A stretch of DNA of 64,000 nucleotides from Pestalotiopsis fici W106-1. Taxonomy: Eukaryota; Ascomycota; Sordariomycetes; Amphisphaeriales; Sporocadaceae. Positions 12,047 through 23,821 of this stretch are shown here, one piece after another; within the stretch, counting starts at the first letter, position 1; each line of letters starts with the position of its first letter. The position numbers and the translations under genes were made by a program. The notes under the pieces are model-generated. The model saw only the letters and a program-made list of their open reading frames with translations, ran no database searches and was not told the origin of the DNA. Location: contig NW_006917102.1 of NCBI RefSeq assembly GCF_000516985.1, positions 1,497,681-1,561,680 of the forward strand. The letters are read 5' to 3'.

Positions 12047-14088
12047 TTACTCCTTCTTCTTTCCGAAACGCGGCAGACCCAACCAAAGAATGAGAATGAC
12101 GCCGAGAAGTGCCAGAATGATGGGCTGCAGGACTTGCACACCCTTGGCCTGGGCAATGGCGCCGACGGCAAAAGGCAGCACGGCCGCGCCGCTCCCACCA
12201 AACGCAGCCGCGAACCCAATGGCGCCGACGTGCAGATGTCGTGGGAGCAGCTTGGACATGGCTACGATAACGGCCGGAAAAAGGGGGCCCAGGAAGAACC
12301 CTTGGAGTGCAACTGCTACTGCCGATACAACGAACTGGGGAACTAACCAGAAGAGAAGTTCCAGTCCCATGGCAATGGGAAGATATATCTGGGTTTAAGT
12401 ATGATCTTGTCAGCATGACCATCGCAATGATAGAAGTTACTAGGTATTGGGCCTGAACGGTTCGAAAAAAAAAAAAAAAAAAGCCGCACTCACAGTGATG
12501 GCCAGCTTCTCTCCTATCCTCGGGGTCACGAAGCCGAGAATCAAGCGCCCGATGGCGAGGCCGAGCCAGAATCCCGTGGCCGTCATACCAGAGGCAAACT
12601 CTTCACCGTGTCGGACCTGGATCACTAAAAACAAGGGGGAAGAACACATAATTAGCATATTGCCTAATGCTTTGCATGTGGGTGACAACTCGGTGATACT
12701 TTTGCAATGGGGGCAGATTCCCATGGGGGGTTCTGAAAAGTGACTCACTGAAAACTACAATCCACCCTCCTAGAGCAACTTCAACGCCAACATAGCCAAG
12801 AAGGAACAAGGCGCAGAGCCAGGTGACGCGTGCTGAAGGCTGCTTCATCAGTGCATCCCGCAGCGATCCCTTCTGAGTTTCACCCGAGTGGCTAGTGATG
12901 GACTCTTTATACATGGCGGCATTGTCCTTCCAGAATGCAGCTATCGAAGTGACGAGCTCTAGGCAGGCGAGAGATACCTGAGAAACACGGTTAGAACTCT
13001 GTTGATATCACCGTGCAAAGCCCCTTCAGTCCTTTTCAGCACAGGGATGAGCCAAAGCGATGGACATACCATCACATAGTAGAACGTATACTTGTAAGTT
13101 AAAATGTGTTAGCTTTTTATTACATCTTCCCCTTCACCAAATTAAGACATTTTACGACATGAGGACGTGCTTACCCATTCTAGATTGGCCTTGGTCACCA
13201 TACTCGTAGCAACCAAAGGGCTTATTACGGCACCGAAGCCATAAAGACCATGTAGGAAGCCCAATATCTCGTTTGCGTTGGCCATGGCACCAATCCAAGC
13301 ATTCCATGCAGCGTCGGCGAGGCCATTGCCGTATCCAGCAATCATGAAGGCCACGACCAGCACTGGATAGGGAGGGTGCAAGGCGATAATCAGGTCTAGC
13401 ATATTCTCAATTCAGCACGATTCTCTCGGCGGATGCAGAGAGGAAAGACAAGAAAGATTGCTCACAGGCGATTAGATGGGAGATGGGAGCAATGACAGCG
13501 ATGCCTCTTTGACCAAATTTGTGGTGAATCCAGTTATTCATCACGGCCGAAGAGGTGTAACCGACGAATGGCGAAAGGAAGATCATTGAAACAATCAGGT
13601 AAGTCAAGTTGTAGTAACCCTCGATCTGCATGTTCCAATATGTCAGTTTTCTGATACTCATCAAGATTCCTCAAAGTCTTCGTGACTTTGTACCAATTGA
13701 CAAGACCTACATAGTGAATTAATGCCTGTTCGCATGATAGTCAGCATTTAATAATCTCCCTAACTCTGATTGTTTGCGGACTCACACCGTATGCGGCATC
13801 ATTGGCGCCCATTACAACAAAGCTCCAAAAACATGCTGCAACCTTTGGAACGTTTCTACGGGGGTAGTTCCAGCGCTGTACCATACTGGTCGCAATACTA
13901 GGCGGAGGAAGTTCATCGTCGTCAGTTGGTGCCGTTGCTGATGTTGCTGCCGCCGCTGTCGACTCGTGATGGCGCATCAATTCTGTAGGAAGCGGTGAAG
14001 AGGCAAGTCCTAATGTCTTTGGAGACGGTGCCAGCCGAATTGGCTCCATCTCGATCACAGACGTGGTCGACGAGGATGAGAAAGCCAT
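12047..14088 (-). CDS. MFS transporter, fucose-permease-like fungal family
   Basis: Eight exons: 14088-13786, 13725-13711, 13625-13466, 13395-13175, 13090-13070, 12977-12749, 12624-12494 and 12388-12047. All introns are GT-AG and the sum is 474 codons (473 aa). A hydrophilic N-terminus of about 80 residues is followed by about 12 membrane segments. Family marks are NDAAYG at the end of TM1, GYGNGLADAAWNAW in TM4, and the C-half GFWLGLAIGR..GFVTPRIGEK. Exons 2 (15 nt) and 5 (21 nt) are microexons; each is needed to restore conserved TM sequence. The last intron contains an 18-A tract (12465-12482). The protein resembles Bsc6/fucose-permease-like fungal MFS proteins; the substrate cannot be read from sequence. 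Confidence 0.88.
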
Positions 14089-15100
14089 GGTGTATGCACA
14101 GCGGTCCAATTCACGATCAGTATTGGTGCTTTGCTGTCTGGTAACGTATACCGCGTGCAGATGTGCTAGACGAAGCGATCGAGCGTGTAGTAACCAATGC
14201 CCCGGCAAGTTGTTGTATTGGCCTGATTGTTTACACCCAGGGAGGGACGCGAGAAAAGGATTTATGAGTCGTCCTAAAACATATCTCGAGTTCCACAGGC
14301 TCCTGATTGATGTCAGCAGAAAGACGGAGAGCCACGATCCTCAATTCTGATTTCGTAACTCCGCCTCCCTTCCCCGAGCTTTTTGGTCTTGGCATACGAG
14401 AATAGAGGGTCGAGGTCCATCTTCATTCCCTGTTGATAGGCACATTCTCCATACGGATTCGGCTGAAGTCCGGTTCTCAGTTGGTGCCAGCGCCATTTGA
14501 CTGGTTGGAGAAACTTCCTTTGGCTTTCCAATTGGCTCTGCGCCCGCCTAATCGGCATCGTTCCCTTAAGTGTTGCATCTAATGCGGGGAGGGAATAGCG
14601 GCGGCAGAACCTCGTGCAGGGTGGTTGAGTCAAAGGCGCAAAATTGATCGCTAAATTGATTCATTGGCCAGAGACTTTGATGTCATGGTGAGAAACGCCT
14701 TCGAGAGCGATCTCCAAACACAGCTGTTATATCTGTTCATGGCTTGTACATCTGCGCGTGTAGACACGGCGCTGTTCTATTGAATTGGAAGCTCTTTGCC
14801 TAGTACCCCACGTCCGCCTACTGGATATAATAATACAATTGCAAATGTGACAATCCGCTCTTTTCGAGATCCCTGGATTTTATAACTCCTGCTAAACTCC
14901 GATCCTGAATGCCGCCGCCTAGTCCAAACCCATTTCCAACAATGATGCGTGCCCTATACCGTGTTCCCATATAAAACTCCTTGTCAAGCCCAACATCTAT
15001 TCATGCCCTTGCGAGCTTGCCTGTCGAGTATCGCAATTTAACGACTTCTGGTCTCTTGCCCCTCGGTGCTGCAGAGGAGCTTCTGAGCGCAGCACGCCTC
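14089..15100. other. intergenic region
   Basis: This is the upstream region of the MFS gene and the 3' flank of the next minus-strand gene. No gene or repeat was recognised. Confidence 0.45.
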
Positions 15101-17086
15101 CTAGCGGGCTCGTAGCTTAGTAAACCAGTTGGTCACGCTCTTCCATTTATGGTGCTTTCGAGTCTTTGTTTCTTGCTCCGTGACTGCTCCTCGTGATGAC
15201 TTCAAGGGATTGGGTCGCTGTCCATTGATCGTCGTCGCCGTATGATTCTCGTTGGTGAACGATGGGTGCGGTGTATGATTAATCAATTCTGACATTGGCC
15301 GTTTGCTTGGTGTTATCATACTTGGTTTCGCTGATGATACAGCCTCGATCTTGTCCCCACTTCGCTCAGGCGTGTTCTGAGCAAATTCCACGTCTTGAAT
15401 GTTGGCGAGTGCGGTGGAATGTCGGTTGGCAAAGCTTCCATTCCAGTCACAGCTCAACACGCGTCTGCCTTTTTTCCATCCCATGGTTGTCTCATTAGTC
15501 TCGGTGGCGTCTGACAACTTTTCGGCCCGTATCTTTTGCATCCGTGCAGCACCTGTCGAAGTCGCTCTCCTAGGCAAAAACCCAGGCATAGCAGGGCTCT
15601 CCCCCTTTGGTGGCGGCGGCTGGCTGTGGCGTTTTCGCCCGCTGCATCCACGCGATACGCCCGTCTGACCGACATCAGTACCTGTGCTATAGGAACGACT
15701 TCGGTTGTGCGTCTTTGTTGCCACTGGTGAATCCGCACCCGTTGATTCGCGAATAAAATCACCAGGCTTGTAGTGAGGCACCCAGCCATGTCGAAGGGCC
15801 ACCCATAGAGCCGAAATCTGAATGAAACATTTCTGCCACTCCTCCACTGGCAGGGTCGTCCTCTCCGTAGTCGCCTGGTGGTCAGGGTCGGAGCTATCGG
15901 GACTGCCCAACTGCGGCGACGTTGGTGGATATTTGCTTGAAGATTGCGAAACGGTAGTGTATGAGTCTTGAATATCCAGGGACGAGGGCTGTAGCGTCGC
16001 CATGATAGGATGACGACGAGAGCTAGGATCGATAATGCTAAAAGTAAACTTGTAGTTCGGCGGCGGCGAGTCTGATAGAGATGGAAATGATACAGTCGAG
16101 GGTGACAGTGGGTGTGAGGATGCACCAGGCGACATTGGTGGCGTGGACGGTTTCGTGCTCGGTTGGGATTTACCGTTCATTGGCCTCCGCACCCACCGAG
16201 CCGTTGTCGTGATGCCATGCTGGTCCACTGTGGTGAACTCGTACGATTTGACGCCGCCAATGACACGAGGAGCAGCCACCCAAACAGTTCCATCAGGCAG
16301 AGCTATTTCCGCCTTGTCCTGTCCAGCCAGCGGGCTCAATATCGCAATAATGTCACGGTCCTTTATGCTCTCAACGTCCCCATCACTATCCGAATCAAAT
16401 CCAGGCGCTGTATAATCCTCGCTCTTGAATAACAGCACATCTTGTATAGATTTTTCGCTCTTGATTCTCGATAGACGGGGAAACCTTTTGCAGAGATGCG
16501 CTGCAATGGCAGTGTTGACAATGCCCGACGTGGGATAGACGTCGATCACGGGCCTTGGCCGCTGACCATCCGGTACCTGCTGCAGTTGTAAAAGCAGTTT
16601 CGGGCGAATATGAAGTAAGCGCTGCTTCTTATTTAAGCTTGGGGGTGCTTGAGCGAGCAGATATGATGTATGCAGTCTCGCTGAGCGACGTCTAATCTGG
16701 CGCGTGGAAGAGGCAGCCCGACTCGTCTCGCTGTCCGATACGGAGACAACGGTTGATGCACCATCCTCGTGCATCGCTTCCGGGTTATTTGTTGGAGGAT
16801 GAGCAACATGCTCGAGTGGTTCCATAAAACGAACGACAGTCTCTGGTGCGTTTGGCGAATAGTCCGACACGGGCCGCTGCCGTGTTTTCTTCAATGATGA
16901 GCTAGTAGTGGTCCTAAAATTGGGAGAAGGTGAAGAAGAGTCTACATAGGGTGGTGATCGGTTTACGGGCGTGCTGAATGAAGATCGAAGCAGTGAGTTC
17001 CGCCGAGGAGCAGCCTGTCCAGCGGTTGCGTGGTGTCTGTTGGAGTACTCGTGCCCGTGGAGGCTGGCGCCCGAGTGAAGAAACAT
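15101..17086 (-). CDS. Conserved fungal Ser/Pro-rich protein of unknown function
   Basis: A single open exon encodes 661 aa from the ATG at 17086. An alternative in-frame ATG at 17125 would add 13 residues but has a poorer -3 context (T instead of G). Most of the protein is low-complexity Ser/Thr/Pro/Arg and probably disordered. One ordered block (about residues 145-315) contains SARLHTSYLLAQAPPSLNKK, a basic leucine-rich stretch and a beta-rich segment around WVAAPRVIGGVKSYEF. A basic tail with two Trp residues (WKSVTNWF) ends the protein. I do not recognise a named domain. Several S/T-P sites suggest regulation by proline-directed kinases (inference). Confidence 0.75.
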   Translation of the reverse strand: MFLHSGASLHGHEYSNRHHATAGQAAPRRNSLLRSSFSTPVNRSPPYVDSSSPSPNFRTTTSSSLKKTRQRPVSDYSPNAPETVVRFMEPLEHVAHPPTNNPEAMHEDGASTVVSVSDSETSRAASSTRQIRRRSARLHTSYLLAQAPPSLNKKQRLLHIRPKLLLQLQQVPDGQRPRPVIDVYPTSGIVNTAIAAHLCKRFPRLSRIKSEKSIQDVLLFKSEDYTAPGFDSDSDGDVESIKDRDIIAILSPLAGQDKAEIALPDGTVWVAAPRVIGGVKSYEFTTVDQHGITTTARWVRRPMNGKSQPSTKPSTPPMSPGASSHPLSPSTVSFPSLSDSPPPNYKFTFSIIDPSSRRHPIMATLQPSSLDIQDSYTTVSQSSSKYPPTSPQLGSPDSSDPDHQATTERTTLPVEEWQKCFIQISALWVALRHGWVPHYKPGDFIRESTGADSPVATKTHNRSRSYSTGTDVGQTGVSRGCSGRKRHSQPPPPKGESPAMPGFLPRRATSTGAARMQKIRAEKLSDATETNETTMGWKKGRRVLSCDWNGSFANRHSTALANIQDVEFAQNTPERSGDKIEAVSSAKPSMITPSKRPMSELINHTPHPSFTNENHTATTINGQRPNPLKSSRGAVTEQETKTRKHHKWKSVTNWFTKLRAR

Positions 17087-19968
17087 GACGAAGACCCCGG
17101 CAGCGATCGCCTCTTTCACATACACGCTGGCTGGCGGTTTCCTCGCTTGTAACGGCCGGCTGGGTAATATTCGAGGGTTATACTACTTGGTACCAAGCAG
17201 CGGGGCCCCGTCCTGAAAATGGGGCCTCATCAAGAAGGTTCGAAATGACGATGCCCCTCCGACACGTACCAACGCAACTACCAGCAAGCTTCCATGATGC
17301 GCCAGAGCGCGCGGAGACGAAAGTTCACGTCCAAGCCGAGAGGAGGTAGCAACAAAAGCAGATTTGTCCGTGGTAGCCGCAAAACTCCACGAGAGTCCGG
17401 CTGAATCGGTCCTATAGCAATTGCAACAATGGTGGCCCAAAAGTTACAACTCCAGGAATGAAGTGTTCAAAAACGAAGCAACTGAGGCTTGGGACCCCCG
17501 AAGGACTTTGGGGGTTCAGTCGAAATTACAGTCCTGAATTAGGGGCTGTCCTTAGGGCTGAGCCAATGGCAGCGAAGCGGCAGGCAGCGAAATAAAGCTT
17601 AGATCGCACCCGCAGATATTGGACAGGGGTAATTCGAGCGTCAGGTAGAGACAGACAACACGCACACGCATGTAGATCTCTAGGCACGAGTTAAAACGTA
17701 TGTAGGTGATATCCGATGAATGAGCAATAATATGAGAAGGATTTTGTTTTGTCGAGAGAGTAATGTTAATCACAAATTTCTTACAAATTCAAATTCAGGA
17801 TTGGTACGGAGCGGGTCAGAGGAAGGGGAGGAGAAGGAGGAAGGCGGCTGGAGGACTGGGAGTCACCGAGTCTGACACTTAAAACAGGATATTCTTAGCG
17901 ACAAAAAGCCTCGACGATTACTAGAGCGGGTCAGGTAGGGGAGACCGATTTTACTATGTAGAGAAGAGAGGGAAGGAAAAAAAAAGCCAAGGTAGCCCAA
18001 AGTGGATGATGGACAACGTGAGAACAACGATCGGGAGGGCGGGGACGCGCAGTAGCTCTTTACAAGGAAGAAGGGTGTAACACGTTTGCGGACGATGGAG
18101 CACAGTGAGCCGAGCTGCCGGTGTCAAGCAACAAGAATCCCCTATTGGCCGTCGGAGTCTTTCTGAGCGTCCTCTGCGAGGTCGATCCCGGCCGGCACCT
18201 AGGCAGGATCTGGCGAGAGCTTGATTGGGTGGGTGCTGGCCAGGAACGAAGATCATTGACTTGGGCGGCCAAGTCGAAAAGAGTCACTTGTACGCTTCCG
18301 TTGTGCTTCTATGGAAAGAGGACCAAAGGGCGGGCTGATCAAGTGATCGGGAGCAGGATGATTATCTGACAATGTCTGACATTCCCACGTACGGCTACAA
18401 AAAGGAATGGATAACTTTGGAATTGTCGGTGTACGTTGGATGGGGTTTGTGAAATGTAACGCAATGCAATGCAGGGCAACTGTCATGGCCTTCACTTCAC
18501 TGCTTCACTGTACCAGGCTAGATGACGGCTGGGAATAGCGCAAATGCAAGGTTCGAGTATGCAAGACTCTGCTGAAACCAGGTTCTACAAGTGCCCCAGC
18601 TGGTGTTGACGATTTCGCCCTCGGCGGGCGGGGTCTGCCCTGGAAGTACCTGAATAGCGTACGTAGCCTACGTGTAGGTATGGATACAATACATGCTTAC
18701 ACTACCTTTCCAAGGTACTTTGTGGTAGAAACCCAAATCGACCCCCCTAATCAATCGAGTGACGTTTGTCATTGACGATTTAAGCGTATCTACCATGGGG
18801 CCGTCAATGAGAATATGATATGAAAGAAAACTTGGAATGCGGCAAGGTACCAGGAAGCCAAGAAAGAAGCAGTGAACAGTCAATTAGTCCGCGCCTCGGC
18901 AGATCGGAAGCCAGCCAGTTGTTGGAAGTTGCCAGTTGGAATCTGCTCACGCGTTCTAGCATGGCATGGCAGCATGGGTGGCAGGCTCATTGATGACGTT
19001 GCCACCGATGATCGCACATAACACTACAATTTTCCCTTACGACGACTGGATGCTCTAATCATTACATGATCTCCCTACACAACGCGTCTTTTGTGTATCC
19101 AGATAATTGAGCACTGATCGCTCATGTTCATCGCTCATCTCATCGGCGTCGGCATTCACCAACGTTCCGTACAAACATCATGTGGGAATAAGAAACGGAA
19201 AATTTGCAACATGTGGTTCTACGGGTACAGGTCAGCCAGGTTAGGTTGGCTGGCCTGGCTTGGCACCTGGTTAGCGGCGCTGGCCACCTAAATGTAGAAA
19301 CGTGCCATGGGCCCATTGAGCTGAAAAAAGGTGCCAGAAATGTGCCTATTTCAACATGACATTCAACTCCAATAGTGGCTCTCTTGAAAAGCCTCGGCCC
19401 CCAAGAACCACTTTGCCAAGCTACCTGGCTTCCAGCGGTGCCGAACAGAATGAACGCAGTTGCATTACAGACGAAGGACCCCCAAAGGACCTCCTGATCC
19501 CGCGTGCCGCGCCCGACTTGCCTACAAGAGGTAGTGCATACGGTACTTTACCTGCTCACCTTGTGCAACCCTCCTCGTCGGCTGTGATGCATTGTTGGTT
19601 TTGCCGACTTCAAAATCCCCATGGTACGTACATGTATCTCACGCTGGGTACTCGGCGCGGTGCGTGCATGCGATATGAAGGTATCTACGGGTCACATGTT
19701 TCGAAACATCTGAAACAAGGTGCTCAACATGGAAGTCTTTGCTTCCCATGTCAGCGCATCGTTCTCTGTGTGCTCCAAGTTACCAGTTGTGTGTAATTGA
19801 GTAAAGTGGCTGGAAACTCTGGGTAAATTTTGTGGCGTCTTGCTAAGCTAGCAGCTCTTCGTGGCTTGCTCTCAGAGACGCGTCCACTGAAGTCAAAGCA
19901 CTTGTCAATTCCCCCTACCCATCAAACCATAATCACTTGGACAAGTCCTGCACACGGCGCCGTCCATT
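17087..19968. other. 2.9-kb intergenic region
   Basis: No supported gene is present. It includes upstream DNA of the Ser/Pro-rich gene and of GPI18. The 146-codon frame at 19356-19796 has no domain and no homologous look. A purine-rich stretch lies near 17819-17850. Long upstream regions like this are common before regulated fungal genes. Confidence 0.45.
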
Positions 19969-21500
19969 ATGGCTTCATTAGACCTAGGCCGGCCTATACA
20001 AACACTGGTCCTTGCCTTTGCAGCCTGGAAGGCGTTCCTGCTGTTGGTCGCCATTGGAAGCAGCGTTGGCTCAGCTTATGATACTTCTACCACTCTGATT
20101 CAGCACCAGGCCACCTCCTATAACGAGTCAGTACTTGACATTTCCACTAAATTGACGAGATGGGACGCCATATACTTTATCCAATCTGCCCGCAGAGGCT
20201 ACGTCTTTGAACAGGAATGGGCTTTTGGCCTGGGCCTGCCCACTACCATTTCAGCAATTGTCAAAGGTACGCCCAAAGAGGTTCTGTGCACATTCCTCGG
20301 CAATCGGACAACTGCGACTCCGCTACGGATGAGATACAGCACCCGAGCCATTTTCTCGGATTCCATCTCGGGCATCTCGTGATTTCTCGGGCGACCTCGG
20401 GTGCAAGGCTGACATTGATTACAGTCTTTAACAAACTAGGCATTGAAGGAAGCGATGCATTGGAGCCTTTGATCGGTGTCGGCATTTCTCACTTGGCCCA
20501 TTTGCTGTCTGTCTTGGCCCTCTATCGCTTGGGCCTCAGGCTGTATAGCCAGCAGACTGCTGTGATTGCAGCACTGCTCCACATCATTTCGCCAGCGGGA
20601 CTGTTCCTTTCCGCACCCTACAATGAGGCTCCCTTTTCATTCCTCACATTCTCTGGCTTCCTTTTATTTTCTTACGGATGTCTGGATAGATCACGGGGTT
20701 TTCTTGGCGATGCCGCCATCGTAGGATCTGGCATGGTTCTAGGACTCGCCACAACCTTTCGCAGCAATGGCATTCTCAATGGTGTCCCATTTGCTGCTTA
20801 TGCCATCTCTGAACTCACATCGGTACTGAAAAGTCCGAATGCCTTCAGCCTGAGGCGTTTGGCGGCGCTTGGGATTGGTGGCCAGTACATTGCAATGGGA
20901 TCCATCGGCCCGCAGGTGCTGGCTTATCAAAGCTTTTGTTCCGGCTCATCCGCATCGGACCCGAGACCATGGTGCAACGCATGGCTTCCAAGCATTTACA
21001 CATTTGTGCAAGAGAGGTATTGGTAAGAAGCTCTCCATGGTCATTTGACGATCCCAATTTTTTTTTCTCTTCCCTTTAGTTTGCTAACCAAGCAAAGGAA
21101 TGTTGGCTTCTTACGCTACTGGGTCCCGGGCAATATTCCACTTTTTCTCCTTGCTTCACCCATGATTTATCTGCTGAGCAAGTCGGGTTGGTCGGTGCTC
21201 GGCGAGTCCGTAATGGAGATCAAGAACCCGAAAAGTCCGGCTGCTGCATTCTCCGGAGCCTCCTTGTTTGTTGCGGCCATGGCGTTCTCTCAGCTTCTCC
21301 TCGCGGGAGCTGCCGTCACAACATACCATATTCAAGTCATCACACGACTCTCGTCTGCATACCCACTGTGGTACTTCTGGCTAGCTCAGCAACTCGGCCA
21401 GGCTGATACATCCAAACGAGCGGGTGCCATTGTCATGTACATGGTCATGTACGCTACTATTCAGGGTGTCCTATTTGCGTCGTTTCTACCACCAGCTTAG
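19969..21500 (+). CDS. GPI18: GPI mannosyltransferase 2 (Gpi18/PIG-V)
   Basis: Three exons, 19969-20266, 20425-21022 and 21098-21500, give 432 aa. The enzyme adds the second mannose to the GPI anchor precursor in the ER lumen. The N-terminal TM1 is followed by the family motif RWDAIYFIQSARRGY (about residues 64-78), with the acidic residue expected at the catalytic first lumenal loop. Later come SAPYNEAPFSFLTFSGF (about 160-176), FRSNGILNG, and the C-terminal FLRYW..NIPLFLLA. About eight or more hydrophobic helices are visible. Intron 1 is 158 nt, longer than usual here; the chosen acceptor (CTGACATTGATTACAG) restores a KLGIEGSD segment typical of the family. Confidence 0.92.
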
Positions 21501-21642
21501 TATACTGGACAACTCGGGACCTGCGAATTGATTGATGCATTTGGTAACACTCCAAAGTCATTAGAGCCGCCACTTTGAATATATCGATCTACTTGAGGTC
21601 TTTATGTGGTAAATACACAACCATTATTCAAGCAGACCTTTT

Positions 21643-23821
21643 CTAGAACTCCGCCTGAGGATTTGCAACTTCATAAGCTATTAGAAGCGAGATTTGCCCT
21701 ATAAAAACAGAAACAGGCATAAACAGATCCCAGTGATACCAATATGATTGCAGTGACATACAAACTAAAATACCACCATGAAAATATAGGAAAGAGTAAG
21801 GAGAACGTCCAAAGAAGGATTTCAAAACGCATACAACCCACTTCAACCTCGGTCCCGGTCTATTCCTAGGCCAACAGAGAATCAATAATACATGACAGAA
21901 TGGCGAGACTACAAGAACCCAAAATGACATATACAATGCGTTCCACACCGGCTCCTGGACATCTCCTGAATCTAGGGGAAGATCAATAGAATCGAAATAA
22001 TCCCTGAGGGTGTTGGGAAGACTTCCCATACGCGCGCAAAGTAATCGAAATCAGCAAAGAAAACATAAAATGTAACAAAAGTGACCCAAAAGCAGAGTTG
22101 AAGGATCAGAGGCGCAAACCAGGAAAGGTCCTCGAATTGATCCAAGTACGGTCTTCGAGACAATTTTTAATCCACAAATGTCTTGAGTGGGACGATACTG
22201 AGAGTTGACACAGAGCGATTCTCCACGAGACAGAGGCGATCAAGTCCCTCGCAGTGAACAGGATTCTCGAGCAATCGTTGCGGCCATTGAAAATACAGCA
22301 ATCTGACCTGATCTTTGGAGATTGTGTAATCTATGATGAAAGGTAATATTAGTTCTTTCCTAACATATCGAGGTTTCGTATCATGCTTACTTTGTTCACT
22401 CATCGAAGTAGCCGTATCTTATGATATCGCATTTGATAGCGCTCTCCTGGGGCATGAAAACGGAAGCGCTAGCAGTTCATAAGAGAGTGTTCATGACTTC
22501 CATAGTCTGAATGCCTACCTGAAATAAATATCGAATAAAGGTCTTCAAAGCGATCTGCCAGAATCAATAGTGGCGCAAATCGCATGACGACCGGTATGAC
22601 CTGTCCGAAGGACCAATCGTCCTCGCCTGGAGGACCACTCGACCGCAGGTAAAAAAGCTTCATGGTGCCCCAAGCTACCGCAACCAACAATGCCCAAATC
22701 TGAGAGACATCAATTCAAAGAGTCAATTCGGCCTTCGCCATGGATGGACAAATATTAGTACCGACCTCAGAAGCGAATGATGAGTATAGTATGAGGTAAG
22801 TGTCCATTATGGTAAGGATGGCGATGTATGGTTGGACAACAAGCATGTGCTTTAGTAAGTCTCGGCTAAATGAAGTCCGACCATAAGGACTGTCAATAAG
22901 TCCAAAACATGCTTGAGAAAGTCTGATGAGATGTACTTTCAATTTGGTCGCCTAGTTAGAAGTCAATTGATGGAGCTTGATGGTGCGTATAAGGGCGTTG
23001 TGCGCTATGAGGAGGCAGGTCAATATGACTTCTGCGTTCGTGGTCCATGGCTTTTTGCAATAGCAAATAGCGTAAGAATGGTCCCCAAACGGAAGATCGG
23101 CATAGGGCAACGTAGTCGCAATAAGTGTGCCGGCAAGAATGCTCATTAGAATCAATCTTATCAGCCGCTTTTTCTGATTTCGATGAAAGTAGCTGCGGAG
23201 ACATGTCAAAGCTGCAAGGTGCGTGATTGTTGTAAACCAAGCGAGGCGTATAATCATCTTCCAATGGTACGTTGACAAGCCCTGTTGGAGAGAAAAGTAT
23301 CCATTAATTAAGATGGAGAGCCCGGAAAGGATTTGCAAATCGCTCATGGCCATAACTATCTATGAAAACAATTAGTATCACTGTAGTTCAAAAGGCCCCA
23401 ACAGGAAAGAAGAGAAGATATGTAGACCTCGTTGAAAATGGCATCTAGTTTTTTCGCGTTTTCTGAGCTTCGACCAACGATTACCTGTTTTGGGTCGCGG
23501 CCGTACCCATTTAGGGTAAAGCGATGGAAAAACACGTCTGCTGGATTTGGCCTCCGAAAGCCGTGCGATACCATTCCGTGTTCTGATTCGAAGGGATCCC
23601 TGATTGGGTCATAGCCAATAAAGTAATACAACAACAGGAGACAAATAGTGGTCCAGGCGGTACCCAAGAAGCCGGCGATAACCTAAGTAGACATGAATTC
23701 AATATATGTAATAAGTATGTCTGATTTGAATGATTGCAGACTCGCTCCGTACCCCTATGCCTGCGATATCGGGATCTGGCATGAGCTCGAGTCTGGACTC
23801 ACAATCAATCTCTAGAGCCAT
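21643..23821 (-). pseudogene. Fungal polytopic membrane protein, interrupted by an in-frame TAG
   Basis: The 5' half can be modelled clearly: exons 23821-23753, 23682-23428, 23359-22766 and 22699-22519. It has an N-terminal PDPDIAGIG motif, then VIAGFLGTAWTT, several membrane helices, a GLSTYHW motif, and a WSFGQ(V/I)IP segment. This order is seen in a large uncharacterised fungal family. An in-frame TAG at 22952-22954 lies inside exon 3; the same frame continues for 62 codons with plausible sequence. A rescue intron (GTCATA...CTAACTAG, 78 nt) is possible but would delete a predicted TM helix. The 3' part (22450-21643) has several short hydrophobic frames that I could not join cleanly; the last ends at 21643. 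It is probably a decaying or misassembled gene. Confidence 0.6.

Noticed and set aside
19356..19796. 146-codon open frame upstream of GPI18
   Set aside because: No domain, biased composition, and no conserved start or splice context.
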